A DNA stretch of 26,990 bases, taken from a virus. Position 1 is the first letter of the stretch. Each line of letters starts with the position of its first letter. The position numbers were made by a program, and so were the translations under genes. Below, in pieces: positions 9,034 through 16,193 of the stretch. The notes below the pieces were generated by a model. That model saw nothing but the letters and a program-made list of their open reading frames with translations. It did not search any database and was not told the origin of the DNA. The stretch is from IMG/VR virus record IMGVR_UViG_3300031705_000038, positions 1 to 26,990 of that record, one strand, 5' to 3'.

Positions 9034-9216
9034 ATGTCTAAAGTAAATATTGAAGTAACGTGCGATAACATTATGCTTGACAAGATGCGCTATGCTGGCT
9101 GGAAAGGTGAGGTTGACCAAGCCATTGTGGATGCGATCAATGCTATGGATGAAGGTTATGGCTCACCACGAATTAAAGTAGAAGCTAAAAAGAAAACCAC
9201 CAAGAAGGTTGCATAA
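9034..9216 (+). CDS. Small basic-tailed hypothetical protein
   Basis: 60 residues. The ATG at 9034 is chosen over an upstream in-frame codon at 8983 because a ribosome site (GGAGAAATT) sits just before it and the longer version would run through the terminator hairpin. The protein starts MSKVNIEVTCDNIMLD and ends in a Lys-rich tail (VEAKKKTTKKVA). The stop overlaps the next start by one base (TAATG). Unknown function. Its place right after the capsid gene suggests a head-related or regulatory role, which is inference. Confidence 0.75.
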   Translation: MSKVNIEVTCDNIMLDKMRYAGWKGEVDQAIVDAINAMDEGYGSPRIKVEAKKKTTKKVA

Positions 9217-9500
9217 TGGCTAAAGTATCGGAACAATGGGTTAAGCAAGACGATAAGCTAATCCATATTAAACAGCAAGATTGGACACCTATGCTAGACC
9301 GAGCTGCTGCTTTACGTGAGAATGGCAATGCTGAGTTTGGTGAGTCTAGGCTAGTGGGTGTAATTGATGCTGCTCTGATTAGCGAATGGCTAAAAGAAGC
9401 AGGTATTGGTTGGGATGATCCAGCTAGATCAGACGTAATTAAGCGTAAAATGCTTAGTGGTGACTTTGATAAGTTACGAGTTTGGGAAGGTACATATTAA
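9216..9500 (+). CDS. Conserved-looking hypothetical phage protein
   Basis: 94 residues, translationally coupled to the preceding gene (TAATG overlap). It contains LRENGNAEFGESRLVGVID in the middle and ends VIKRKMLSGDFDKLRVWEGTY. That C-terminal pattern (KMLSGDF, then LRVWEGTY) resembles a small protein family I recall from marine phages, but I cannot name a function. It contains no Cys and no membrane segment. With its neighbour it forms a two-gene unit between the capsid and the phosphoesterase genes. Confidence 0.75.
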   Translation: MAKVSEQWVKQDDKLIHIKQQDWTPMLDRAAALRENGNAEFGESRLVGVIDAALISEWLKEAGIGWDDPARSDVIKRKMLSGDFDKLRVWEGTY

Positions 9501-9518
9501 TTAGTGCAGGGTTTTAGC

Positions 9519-10694
9519 ATGAGTTTAGAATCACTAAAGGAATTTGCAACAGACCGCCAGTGTGAGATCATTGACGCTATCATCGAGCATGGCTCACAGG
9601 CCAAGGCAGCTACAGCTCTCAATACAAATCTTCGAGGAATGCAGCGAGCAGTTAAGCGGGCTAAAGAGAATGCGTCACGGCGTGGCTGGAGTCCAGAGCA
9701 TGACATGAATCATAGCGTACCAGACACCCACGTTGTAAAGGGCGTCTCGACATTCTACGATGAAAATGGCACACCAATCCGTCAATGGGTAAAATCAGAC
9801 CTAAAGAAGCAATCTGAACAGGAGGCGCTAGAAGCGTTTGTAACAGCTCTTCGTGACGACCTACCCAAGTACCAGCCTTTACCAAGTAACCCGCTTAAAA
9901 GTATGCCACAGGAGCTTACAGCTTATGTTATAGGCGATGCTCACATAGGTATGAAAGCCAGCACTGATAGAAACCGTGGTGAGGGTGATTGGAACCTTGA
10001 GATAGCAGAACGGGTAACTAAGGGTGCAATATATAAGCTTATTAAAGCTGCTGGGCCTACTGATACTGGCTTATTGCTAGACTTGGGTGATATGCAACAT
10101 GCCGACAACATGCAATCGACCACCACCAGCGGTACACAGTTAGACGTAGATGGTGACTTTGGCGACACGATAGCAGCTTGTGTGCGTATCTACCGTGAGT
10201 CTATAGAGATGATGCTAGACAACCATAACCACGTATACGTTATGTGTGTCCGTGGCAATCATAACTCCAGTACCTCTCGCATAATGAACGTCATGCTACA
10301 GTCATTCTATAGTGAATGTAACCGCGTTACTATCATGGATAATTGCCACAAGTACCAGTCATTAGTGTATGGGAATAACCTTCTCGTCACCCATCATGGC
10401 GACCGTCTAAAAGCTGAACGAGGGCAAGAATATATAGCTAGATCCATGTATAAGGAATGGGGTTTATGTGAACACCGCCACATGTTGTGCGGGCATATCC
10501 ATCACGCAGTATCGAAGGAGGTTGGTGGTTTGATGGTTGAGTGGTTCCAAGCTTTACCAGCTCCAGATGCTTGGCACTCTGATAGCGGATACGGGGCAAA
10601 ACGTAGCATGAGTGCTATTGTATACGACAAAGAACATGGTGAAATTTCCCGCTTTAAGGTGAATATAAATCAATTAGGGGGTGATAATGAGTAA
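9519..10694 (+). CDS. HTH-metallophosphoesterase protein
   Basis: 391 residues; the ATG at 9519 has a ribosome site (GCAGGG) at proper spacing, unlike the GTG at 9504. The N-terminal ~55 residues (RQCEIIDAIIEHGSQAKAATALNTN, then MQRAVKRAK) look like a helix-turn-helix of the terminase-small-subunit type. From about residue 135 come calcineurin-like phosphoesterase motifs in order: GDAHIG, LDLGDMQHADN, RGNHNSS, THHGD and CGHIHH, which supply the metal-binding Asp, His and Asn residues. The substrate could be a nucleic acid (SbcD/Mre11-like) or a small phosphoester; the HTH favours DNA. It ends with an 8-base overlap (ATGAGTAA) with the lysozyme gene. Confidence 0.87.
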   Translation: MSLESLKEFATDRQCEIIDAIIEHGSQAKAATALNTNLRGMQRAVKRAKENASRRGWSPEHDMNHSVPDTHVVKGVSTFYDENGTPIRQWVKSDLKKQSEQEALEAFVTALRDDLPKYQPLPSNPLKSMPQELTAYVIGDAHIGMKASTDRNRGEGDWNLEIAERVTKGAIYKLIKAAGPTDTGLLLDLGDMQHADNMQSTTTSGTQLDVDGDFGDTIAACVRIYRESIEMMLDNHNHVYVMCVRGNHNSSTSRIMNVMLQSFYSECNRVTIMDNCHKYQSLVYGNNLLVTHHGDRLKAERGQEYIARSMYKEWGLCEHRHMLCGHIHHAVSKEVGGLMVEWFQALPAPDAWHSDSGYGAKRSMSAIVYDKEHGEISRFKVNINQLGGDNE

Positions 10695-11124
10695 TTTGAT
10701 AGAAATTCTAAAAAGGCATGAGGGCGTAGAGACTCACGCATATACCGATAGTGTGGGCAAGATAACTATTGGGGTTGGTCGTAACATAGATCCTAGTGGC
10801 GGCATTGGCTTGTCTACTGGTGAGATTAACCATCTACTTAGTAATGATATTTCTAGAGTTGAGAAGGAGCTATATAACACATTCGATTGGTTTGATTCCC
10901 TAGATGATGTGAGGGGTGACGCACTGGTTAATATCTGCTTTAACTTAGGCTTGCCAAGGCTTATGAAGTTCAAGAAAGCGCTAGCAGCCATGGAAGATGG
11001 TGACTACAACTTAGCAGCAATTGAGTGGCTAGATAGCGTCTGGGCAGAGCAGGTGGGCCAGCGGGCTATAGAGCTTTCATTAATGATTGAAACAGGAGAA
11101 TATCAGCATGAGTTGGTTTACTAG
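10687..11124 (+). CDS. Endolysin, T4-type lysozyme (GH24)
   Basis: 145 residues; the ATG at 10687 is preferred to a GTG at 10681 because AGGGGG lies 5-6 bases before it. The catalytic triad of the T4 lysozyme family is recognisable: Glu12 in RHEG, Asp21 in YTDSVG and Thr27 in KITIGVG (T4 equivalents are E11, D20, T26). LVNICFNLG and a C-terminal helical region complete the fold. There is no signal peptide, so release to the murein depends on the holin encoded next. It cuts the glycan chain of peptidoglycan at lysis. Its 3' end overlaps the holin gene by 17 bases. Confidence 0.93.
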   Translation: MSNLIEILKRHEGVETHAYTDSVGKITIGVGRNIDPSGGIGLSTGEINHLLSNDISRVEKELYNTFDWFDSLDDVRGDALVNICFNLGLPRLMKFKKALAAMEDGDYNLAAIEWLDSVWAEQVGQRAIELSLMIETGEYQHELVY

Positions 11125-11509
11125 CATATTAGGTGTAAAGGAAGTAGTTGAGCCAGTAAAGGCTATTGGTAATATTATAGATCAGCTATTTACTAGCGAT
11201 GACGAGCGGGCAGCAGGGGAGCTATTAAAGCAGAAGCTAAACCAAGCGCCTATGTTAGCTCAGACTGAGATTAATAAGGTTCAGGCAAGTCATAGATCTA
11301 CGTTTGTGGCTGGAGCTAGGCCGTTCTTGATGTGGGTATGTGGATTTGGATTGCTATTCGCCTTCCTACTTAACCCGCTAATGGAGTGGTTAATGCCTGA
11401 GCGTGGAAGCCCAGAATTGCCGTTAGATGCAATGATGGAGCTAACCCTTGCAATGTTAGGGCTAGCTACCTTACGTACAGTAGAGAAGGTTAAGGGTGTT
11501 TCTAAATAG
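11108..11509 (+). CDS. Holin, GTA-type with predicted membrane segments
   Basis: 133 residues from ATG 11108, preceded by AGGAGAA; an upstream codon at 11087 lacks a ribosome site. It resembles the holin family with three predicted membrane segments found in gene transfer agents: an amphipathic N-terminus, a charged region ending NKVQASHRSTFVAGARPFLMW, a strong membrane segment (about 72-95), then a second hydrophobic segment (about 108-123) and a basic tail. It would open the inner membrane for the lysozyme. The end overlaps the convergent 51-codon gene by 8 bases. No Rz/spanin gene was identified beside it. Confidence 0.85.
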   Translation: MSWFTSILGVKEVVEPVKAIGNIIDQLFTSDDERAAGELLKQKLNQAPMLAQTEINKVQASHRSTFVAGARPFLMWVCGFGLLFAFLLNPLMEWLMPERGSPELPLDAMMELTLAMLGLATLRTVEKVKGVSK

Positions 11510-11657
11510 CCTCTAACTTAGCCTTTAGTTGCACCATTTTGGTGCGGTAGTATTCTGAATACTTACTGCCACCAACTAAGGCTTGTTCATACGTAGCCAT
11601 TTCGTGCTTAATGTCATCGACTTTACGCGTTCTGGCTATCTTCTCTTTTAGTGTCAT
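11502..11657 (-). CDS. Short 51-residue charged protein at the end of the leftward operon
   Basis: Encodes MTLKEKIARTRKV and then a helical, charged sequence with YEQALVGGSKYSEYYRTK. The start overlaps the stop of the DUF3310 gene in the ATGA arrangement, the same coupling seen at several other junctions of this operon, which supports it as a real gene. Its last 8 bases overlap the end of the convergent holin gene. The middle (base 11531-11545) can form a GCACCA/TGGTGC hairpin. Function unknown. Confidence 0.65.
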   Translation of the reverse strand: MTLKEKIARTRKVDDIKHEMATYEQALVGGSKYSEYYRTKMVQLKAKLEAI

Positions 11658-11899
11658 TTCTTTAGTCTCTTGTTAATTTCCCGATCAAGATACCATCGTG
11701 CTTTTGTTAAATCCTCAATGCTATCACCATGTTTTAGGTCAGCCCTCCAGATGTACTTCATTGTGTTACCTAAGTTAAAACCCATGTGTTCAGTGACTTG
11801 GATACACTCAATACCACTAGGGTGGGACTTGTAGTGATTCGGGTTGATTGAACTAGACTCTAGTTCATTTAAACTAAATGTTGGATCTATCTTATTCAT
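11654..11899 (-). CDS. DUF3310 family protein
   Basis: 81 residues. It carries the signature of the DUF3310 (SaV-like) family: NPNHYKSHPSGIECI, then GFNLGNTMKYIWRADLKHG, then DLTKARWYLDREI. These small phage proteins are usually annotated as nucleotide-kinase-associated and one relative is the region of T7 gp1.7; the enzymatic role in this phage is unproven. It starts 8 bases inside the preceding gene and ends in an ATGA overlap with the next, so it is part of a coupled operon. Early takeover or nucleotide metabolism is the likely role. Confidence 0.88.
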   Translation of the reverse strand: MNKIDPTFSLNELESSSINPNHYKSHPSGIECIQVTEHMGFNLGNTMKYIWRADLKHGDSIEDLTKARWYLDREINKRLKK

Positions 11900-12170
11900 T
11901 AGGTTCTACCGCCATTATGTTATCTATTAATTGCTTTCTTAACTGATTAATATCAACCAGTGCGCCTGTAGTGTGAATAACCATGGCGCATGAACCTTTA
12001 GTTCTGTTAAGCATAACCTCACAATCTATGTAAGATATGTGCATAGCCCTAAGCTGTACGAGCCTCTTAATGTCTTCTTTAGACCATTCAACTCTTTTAT
12101 TGGCCTTCTTTTTTATTTTTTCTGGCAATTTAAACTTATCTGGTATTTTTGGTTTGAATGATAGGTTCAT
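11892..12170 (-). CDS. HTH-like small basic protein
   Basis: 92 residues; the ATG at 12170 makes an ATGA overlap with the upstream stop and has GGAG about 9 bases before it, better than the GTG at 12179. The N-terminus is Lys/Pro-rich. Residues about 28-70 (VEWSKEDIKRLVQLRAMHISY, CEVMLNRTKGSC) have the pattern of a Myb/SANT or GcrA-like helix-turn-helix. A DNA-binding or regulatory function is suggested by that pattern; targets are unknown. It overlaps the DUF3310 gene by 8 bases. Confidence 0.7.
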   Translation of the reverse strand: MNLSFKPKIPDKFKLPEKIKKKANKRVEWSKEDIKRLVQLRAMHISYIDCEVMLNRTKGSCAMVIHTTGALVDINQLRKQLIDNIMAVEPNE

Positions 12171-12637
12171 GACGCACACTCCACTTTTGTTTTAAATTCC
12201 CAAGCGTTCATCTTGGTGAATATGGCACCAGCTTCTTGTTCAGTCCATTCATGTCCTACAGGTGATGCTAACCATCCAACGTTTACTGTGTGTGCTCCAT
12301 TACATCCTGCCAGTAGATCTAAGTGGTTATCATGTAACACACTAAGTAGATCTGACTGCTTACAAGCTTCGTTAGTAGAGATAACTACGCTTTGCATATA
12401 CTCTTTACCTGTCTGATCCCTACAGAATACAGCACAGTATACTGACCACGTATAGCGACCAGCTTCAATTGTTTTAGCCAACGACAGTCCAGCACTGAAT
12501 ACTCGTTGCTTCTTTATGTCTACCATCTGGCATAGCCCATTACCACCGGCTACGAACACAACAGCACAACCTTTCAGTACCGCTTTACCTAATCGTTCCA
12601 TACGGCGTTGAGGGTTATTGGCTTTACGTTTGCTCAT
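12167..12637 (-). CDS. Hypothetical phage protein, 156 residues
   Basis: Starts MSKRKANNPQRRMER, a basic N-terminus, then a predicted alpha/beta region (GCAVVFVAGGNGLCQMV, SVYCAVFCRDQTG) and a Gly/Trp-containing C-terminal part (NVGWLASPVGHEWTEQEA). Six Cys are scattered without a zinc pattern. Start and stop both overlap neighbours by an ATGA-type junction, so it is co-expressed with them. I do not recognise the family. Confidence 0.7.
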   Translation of the reverse strand: MSKRKANNPQRRMERLGKAVLKGCAVVFVAGGNGLCQMVDIKKQRVFSAGLSLAKTIEAGRYTWSVYCAVFCRDQTGKEYMQSVVISTNEACKQSDLLSVLHDNHLDLLAGCNGAHTVNVGWLASPVGHEWTEQEAGAIFTKMNAWEFKTKVECAS

Positions 12638-13017
12638 ACTTCAATTTCCTCACCATACACACTAGCTACGAATGCTCGGCATATTGCTATGTTTAATGTC
12701 GGGCCTGACATTTCCCGCCAGCCTTTAGGTGAAAGGTATTCAGTGTCATACCACCAATCCCATACAATCTTACCAGTATCCTCATCAAACCACGTATCCC
12801 TTGAGGGAGATAGGTGAGCTATAGTAAGCAACTCAAAACACTGGCCACCGTTGGTTGATGGGGTGTACTTGCTCACTCTATAAATACGGTTAAGTTCTTT
12901 ATTTGACCACCATTTCACTACTCTACCGTTTGCGGCTGGAGTAGTAACGATAAACCACCCCTGAGCCTTGGCAACCCACGTATCTAAATCTTTACCTGTT
13001 AGTTCTGATGTTTTCAT
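12634..13017 (-). CDS. DUF2591-like phage protein
   Basis: 127 residues. The opening MKTSELTGKDLDTWVAKAQG and the ending LNIAICRAFVASVYGEEIEV match the DUF2591 pattern known from lambdoid and Salmonella phages, where the function is unknown. The central part is Trp/Tyr-rich. It overlaps both neighbours by 4 bases (ATGA type). It is probably an accessory early protein. Confidence 0.83.
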   Translation of the reverse strand: MKTSELTGKDLDTWVAKAQGWFIVTTPAANGRVVKWWSNKELNRIYRVSKYTPSTNGGQCFELLTIAHLSPSRDTWFDEDTGKIVWDWWYDTEYLSPKGWREMSGPTLNIAICRAFVASVYGEEIEV

Positions 13018-13574
13018 TCTTCACTCCAAGGATAAGCCCAACCATCTGCAAGCCCTAAGATTTCGTAGCCTATGATGTCAACGTCTGTCATACTATGTAC
13101 CCATGAATAGCAGTCCATGTAGAGACCATAGACTACCACTGGTGGTGCATTACGTATGTATAGCCTAACCTCAAACCCTTCTGGCAAAGGGCAAGCACCA
13201 CCAGCGTGGAACATCTTGTGGTTGATACGTGGTCGGCAGAACTTAGCATAACGTGTATGTCCATCACCTGAGTTACAAGCGTACGCATGGAAATCTGATC
13301 CTGAAGTGCTTGTTAGTCTCCCTACCCATATATTAGAGAAGTTGGAGCGATCACTAAACTCACAATCAATCCCACTCTCAATAAAGTGAGCCATGTCGAT
13401 GATCTTGTTGGCTGGTTTGATGCGCCATCTAGTTGTATCGGATCCGTAACTGGGAGTCATAGCCTCACCCATATTCTCCCATACTCCTGTGTAGTCTGGA
13501 AGGTACTGAGCGATACCACCATTCGCTACGCCATGGAAATGCTCTTCTAACTCTGCTGCTGTGAATTTACTCAT
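13014..13574 (-). CDS. Hypothetical phage protein, 186 residues
   Basis: MSKFTAAELEEHFHG is followed by a Gly/Asp-rich sequence with several His and Cys and the segment CPLPEGFEVRL near residue 128, a phrase I recall from other phage accessory proteins of unknown role. There is no membrane segment or catalytic triad that I can name. The start codon overlaps the preceding gene by 4 bases and the stop overlaps the next start (ATGA). A role in host takeover is only a guess from its place in the leftward accessory operon. Confidence 0.75.
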   Translation of the reverse strand: MSKFTAAELEEHFHGVANGGIAQYLPDYTGVWENMGEAMTPSYGSDTTRWRIKPANKIIDMAHFIESGIDCEFSDRSNFSNIWVGRLTSTSGSDFHAYACNSGDGHTRYAKFCRPRINHKMFHAGGACPLPEGFEVRLYIRNAPPVVVYGLYMDCYSWVHSMTDVDIIGYEILGLADGWAYPWSEE

Positions 13575-13753
13575 TTCTTACCCCCAATAGGCCAATCTTC
13601 TTCAACACAAGCGCTAGACAGTGCGCGTTTAATGCGATCCTTTGGTCTAGTGTCTTCACCAATTGGAATGTCTTTTTTGCCAAAAATCTTATCGTAGTTA
13701 TCGGCAAACTGTTTATTCATTGGCTTACTTACTGGTTTATCTTTTGCAGACAT
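13571..13753 (-). CDS. Small charged protein with a YDKIFGKK motif
   Basis: 60 residues: a basic N-terminus, then NKQFADNYDKIFGKKD, a motif I have seen in short phage proteins of unknown function, and a C-terminal CVEEDWPIGGKK. The start overlaps the previous stop by one base (TAATG) and the stop overlaps the next start by 4 bases. No function can be assigned. Confidence 0.65.
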   Translation of the reverse strand: MSAKDKPVSKPMNKQFADNYDKIFGKKDIPIGEDTRPKDRIKRALSSACVEEDWPIGGKK

Positions 13754-14046
13754 TAGACCGACTCCCCATCATATATTAAATGCTTTTCAATTTCTTCTTC
13801 ATCAAACTCAGATTTGAATGCAGACCATAATACTTCAACGGCAGTCTCTTTAGCTTCACCAGCCACAAGCAGCATGTTAATAATATTATCTTTATCCTCA
13901 TCCATGACATTCTCAAGAAGTTCAAAGATGGTGGTTTCATGCCTGTTAATCCAAACAGACCCAGTGCTAATCAGCTCATAAAACAACTCATCTTGAGCTT
14001 CTAGGATGGTTGATTCAGGCATTCTTAATTCTCTTGTTATAGGCAT
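13753..14046 (-). CDS. First gene of the leftward operon, acidic protein
   Basis: 97 residues, acidic and predicted helical (ESTILEAQDELFYELI, LLENVMDEDKDNIINMLL, FDEEEIEKHL). A strong ribosome site, AGGAG, lies 9 bases before the ATG, and the divergent control region begins directly behind it. Being promoter-proximal suggests an early, highly expressed protein. Small acidic early proteins in phages often bind host proteins, but nothing in the sequence identifies a target. Confidence 0.72.
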   Translation of the reverse strand: MPITRELRMPESTILEAQDELFYELISTGSVWINRHETTIFELLENVMDEDKDNIINMLLVAGEAKETAVEVLWSAFKSEFDEEEIEKHLIYDGESV

Positions 14047-14180
14047 TTTTATTTACTCCTTTTGTTAATGTGTAACTACTTTATTACAGTTAAATATAAA
14101 TTGCAATACCTTTGTGTTGACAATGATCACATATACGTGCAATAATTCTTCTGCGGTATAAATAACTAGGAGCAATAATA
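14047..14180. promoter_or_regulatory. Divergent control region between leftward and rightward early operons
   Basis: 134 AT-rich bases separate the two operons. Rightward: TTGACA at 14117-14122 and AATAAT at 14141-14146 with an 18-base spacer, a good sigma70-type promoter for the recombination operon. The same segment also reads GTGTTGACAAT, resembling the extended -10 boxes elsewhere. Leftward: the minus strand shows TTGTCA with TTTATA and TATATT in the expected range, overlapping the rightward -35, so the two promoters may compete. A TGATCA palindrome lies at 14124-14129. No operator could be proven. Confidence 0.6.
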
Positions 14181-14801
14181 ATGAAGCAATCAGAATCAAT
14201 CACAGACCTTGCAACGGCATTATGTCTTGCGCAGGCAGAGATGGGTGGTGCTGTAAAAGATAGCAATAACCCTTTCTTTAAATCATCATACGCAGACTTA
14301 ACTAGCGTCATAAAGGTTATCAAACAGCCATTTGCCAATCATGGCTTGTCGTTTGTTCAGTTACCTATAACGTCAGAAGGTGGTAAAGGCGTTGGCGTAG
14401 TAACAATGATTATGCACAATTCAGGTCAATGGTTACAGGGTGAGTATTTATTGCCTATGGATAAATTTACTGCTCAAGGTGCAGGTTCCGCTATTACTTA
14501 TGCTAGACGTTACGCTTTACAAGCAATGGCTGGAATACCTGCTGTAGATGATGACGGTGATGCGGCTACGTTTAGAAGTCAACCAGTAGAACCAGTTAAA
14601 AAAGCACCTAAAAAGCGTGTTGATAAAACTTTAGTACAAAGAATTGTATCATTGACCGCTAATTCAGAAGTATCAGGCGAAACCTCAATGCTTGTTGAAG
14701 CTTTGGCTGAAATTAAAGATGATGAAACAACTAAAAGCGCTGTATGGTCACAGTTAACAACAAGTCAGCAAGAATTTATACGTATAACTAAGGAGATGTA
14801 A
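14181..14801 (+). CDS. erf: ERF-type single-strand annealing recombinase
   Basis: 206 residues. The ERF family signature is clear: NPFFKSSYADLTSVIKVIK, then LSFVQLPITSE, the SGQW and LPMDKFTAQGAGSAITYARRYAL segments, and an acidic DDDGDAA at about residue 129. The C-terminal part is a less conserved helical tail. Such proteins anneal complementary single strands and can circularise or recombine phage DNA without RecA. The gene is preceded by AGGAG and followed 2 bases later by an SSB-like gene, a usual partner. First gene of the rightward operon. Confidence 0.92.
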   Translation: MKQSESITDLATALCLAQAEMGGAVKDSNNPFFKSSYADLTSVIKVIKQPFANHGLSFVQLPITSEGGKGVGVVTMIMHNSGQWLQGEYLLPMDKFTAQGAGSAITYARRYALQAMAGIPAVDDDGDAATFRSQPVEPVKKAPKKRVDKTLVQRIVSLTANSEVSGETSMLVEALAEIKDDETTKSAVWSQLTTSQQEFIRITKEM

Positions 14802-14803
14802 AA

Positions 14804-15067
14804 ATGAGCAACTATGACAACAACAACCGTGGGTCAATCTGGAAGAACGAAGATCGTAAGTCAGATACTCACCCACAGTTTAAAGGCAGTGCTGAAGTAA
14901 ATGGTGTTGAATACTGGGTATCTGGCTGGTTACGTAAAGCAGACGCAAACCCAAAGGCTCCCGCTATGTCATTTAGCTTTACCGCTAAAGAACAGCAGTC
15001 AGCACCTAAGCCAGCTCAAGCGCAAGATAATAACTTTGATGAAGATGGTGATATACCTTTTAACTAA
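14804..15067 (+). CDS. SSB-like protein with acidic C-terminal tip
   Basis: 87 residues. The N-terminus (NRGSIWKNEDRKSDTHPQFKG, then VNGVEYWVSGWLRKAD) resembles a common small phage protein, and the C-terminus is DNNFDEDGDIPFN, the acidic DDxIPF-like tip by which single-strand binding proteins dock partners (here followed by one Asn). A compact, OB-like beta sequence lies between. Its ribosome site, AAGGAGATG, overlaps the end of the annealing-protein gene. It probably works with the ERF protein on single-stranded DNA. Followed by a terminator. Confidence 0.75.
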   Translation: MSNYDNNNRGSIWKNEDRKSDTHPQFKGSAEVNGVEYWVSGWLRKADANPKAPAMSFSFTAKEQQSAPKPAQAQDNNFDEDGDIPFN

Positions 15068-15110
15068 ACCTGTCCTAGTTAGTGCGTAAAGCATAGGATA
15101 GGTATTATTT
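15068..15110 (+). terminator. Terminator after the annealing/SSB pair
   Basis: Ten-base-pair stem ACCTGTCCTA (15068-15077) with TAGGATAGGT (15094-15103), one G-U pair, a 16-base loop containing a further TGC/GCA pairing, then ATTATTTT. It begins directly after the stop codon. Confidence 0.72.
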
Positions 15111-15137
15111 TACTTATTAATCAAGGAGTACATTAAA

Positions 15138-15434
15138 GTGAAAACATTACATAACAGCGAAGTAAGTGGCGCAAAGAAAAACGTATCAGACCTAACTATC
15201 TTTGGTAACGGAGACACATTTCTATTGATTTGCAAAGCGTCAAGTAAATCTGAGAGATGGATGAAATCCACCAAGGCTATGGAAATCGAAGGATGTGGGT
15301 GCGTAGTTCAGGTTACTACGCAACAGGGCGATAACATTGCAGAGGCATTAACTTTTGTTCCCAATTCTCATATTGAGGTAATTGATGGTAATAAAGATAA
15401 CGGTCGAAGGTTAGTTTTTGGTAGCCATATCTAG
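15138..15434 (+). CDS. Hypothetical phage protein, 98 residues
   Basis: GTG start with AGGAG nine bases before it. The sequence MKTLHNSEVSGAKKNVSDL, then FGNGDTFLLICKASS and VVQVTTQQGDN, looks like a small beta-rich protein often seen in phages without assigned function. It contains three Cys (one before KASS and two close together in GCGCVV). It sits alone between two terminator-like hairpins, which suggests independent expression. Confidence 0.72.
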   Translation: MKTLHNSEVSGAKKNVSDLTIFGNGDTFLLICKASSKSERWMKSTKAMEIEGCGCVVQVTTQQGDNIAEALTFVPNSHIEVIDGNKDNGRRLVFGSHI

Positions 15435-15437
15435 GCC

Positions 15438-15467
15438 AAAAAAAAGCCCTCTTCTTTAAGGAGGGCT
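15438..15467 (-). terminator. Minus-strand terminator-like hairpin, possibly bidirectional
   Basis: Perfect 7-bp stem AGCCCTC/GAGGGCT (15445-15451 and 15461-15467) with eight A on its left side. Read on the minus strand it is a hairpin followed by a run of eight U. On the plus strand the tail is U-poor, although the hairpin lies just after a stop codon. No minus-strand gene is annotated to its right. Confidence 0.5.
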
Positions 15468-15495
15468 AAGGTTACTTCTGGAGCATTAAAGTCAA

Positions 15496-15501
15496 TATAA
15501 C
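15496..15501 (+). promoter_or_regulatory. Possible -10 box before the Cro-like gene
   Basis: TATAAC (one mismatch to TATAAT) about 20 bases before the start of the Cro-like gene, downstream of the hairpin at 15438-15467. No convincing -35 was seen. Confidence 0.3.
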
Positions 15502-15520
15502 ATACAAAGGGGAATTAAGC

Positions 15521-15733
15521 ATGAAAATAGATACTGGGGCTTCACTAAGGGTAGCACAGGCTAAGAATAAAGTAAGTGGTAGCTCACTAGCTAGGGCGTT
15601 TAATGTTCATCCGCAGCAGGTTATGCGGTGGCGTACTGGCGTAGATATGAAGGTATCATTAGCGATGCGGTTTGCGTCCCATTTTGGGATCACTTTGGCT
15701 GAGTTTATTGCATTAGGTGAGTCCAATGGCTGA
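15521..15733 (+). CDS. Cro/C2-type helix-turn-helix regulator
   Basis: 70 residues. A helix-turn-helix is readable at about residues 18-45 (VSGSSLARAFNVHPQQVMRWRTG) followed by helices SLAMRFASHFGITLAEFIALG. This is the XRE/Cro-like fold. AAAGGGG is placed before the ATG. The stop overlaps the NinB start by 8 bases. With no integrase or CI-like partner in view it more likely times early expression than maintains lysogeny, though part of the genome is unseen. Confidence 0.85.
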   Translation: MKIDTGASLRVAQAKNKVSGSSLARAFNVHPQQVMRWRTGVDMKVSLAMRFASHFGITLAEFIALGESNG

Positions 15734-16193
15734 TATTGATTTTACAATTACGCAGGACAACGTAAAAACAGAAATGACAAAAGTGTGGGAAATGGCTAAT
15801 AAGGGACTAAAAGGTGGCCCAGTATTAGTTACACTTGGCCGTGAAAAGAAGTCTAGGGCACAAGAGAAATGCTACCATGCCCAGATCAATGACTTTGCAA
15901 AGATTGAGGTTAATGGAAGTATCCACAAGCCAAAGATTTGGAAGGCTATGCTCGTCACTGAATTTGCCAAAGAACGTATGGAAATGGGTAAGCCGCTAGC
16001 TAAAGGTGTACAGCACGTTTTATCGTTATGTGGTCAATTTATGATCACCGTTAGGCCAGAAACTAAAGAATTTACAATACCAGACGCTAATGAATTTATA
16101 GAGTTTTTAAACGCTAAAGCTGTTGAGTATGAGGTTGTGTTTTCTAACACTGCGTTAACGGCTTACCAGACTTACAGGGAAGCTAATGGCTAA
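15726..16193 (+). CDS. ninB: NinB-like recombination protein
   Basis: 155 residues from ATG 15726, which has AGGTGAG before it, rather than the GTG at 15717. The layout (an N-terminal segment, VTLGREKKSRAQEKCYHAQIND, then KIWKAMLVTEFAKE and a C-terminal FLNAKAVEYEVVFSN) resembles the NinB/Orf recombination mediators of lambda-like phages, which bind single-stranded DNA and help load recombinases. The usual length in lambda is about 146 residues. It ends in an 8-base overlap (ATGGCTAA) with the NinG gene, repeating the ATGGCTGA overlap at its own start. Confidence 0.83.
   Translation: MADIDFTITQDNVKTEMTKVWEMANKGLKGGPVLVTLGREKKSRAQEKCYHAQINDFAKIEVNGSIHKPKIWKAMLVTEFAKERMEMGKPLAKGVQHVLSLCGQFMITVRPETKEFTIPDANEFIEFLNAKAVEYEVVFSNTALTAYQTYREANG

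Noticed and set aside
15521-15733. Lysogeny switch
   Set aside because: Only one small HTH regulator is present here, with no integrase, attachment site or divergent CI-type gene in the window.
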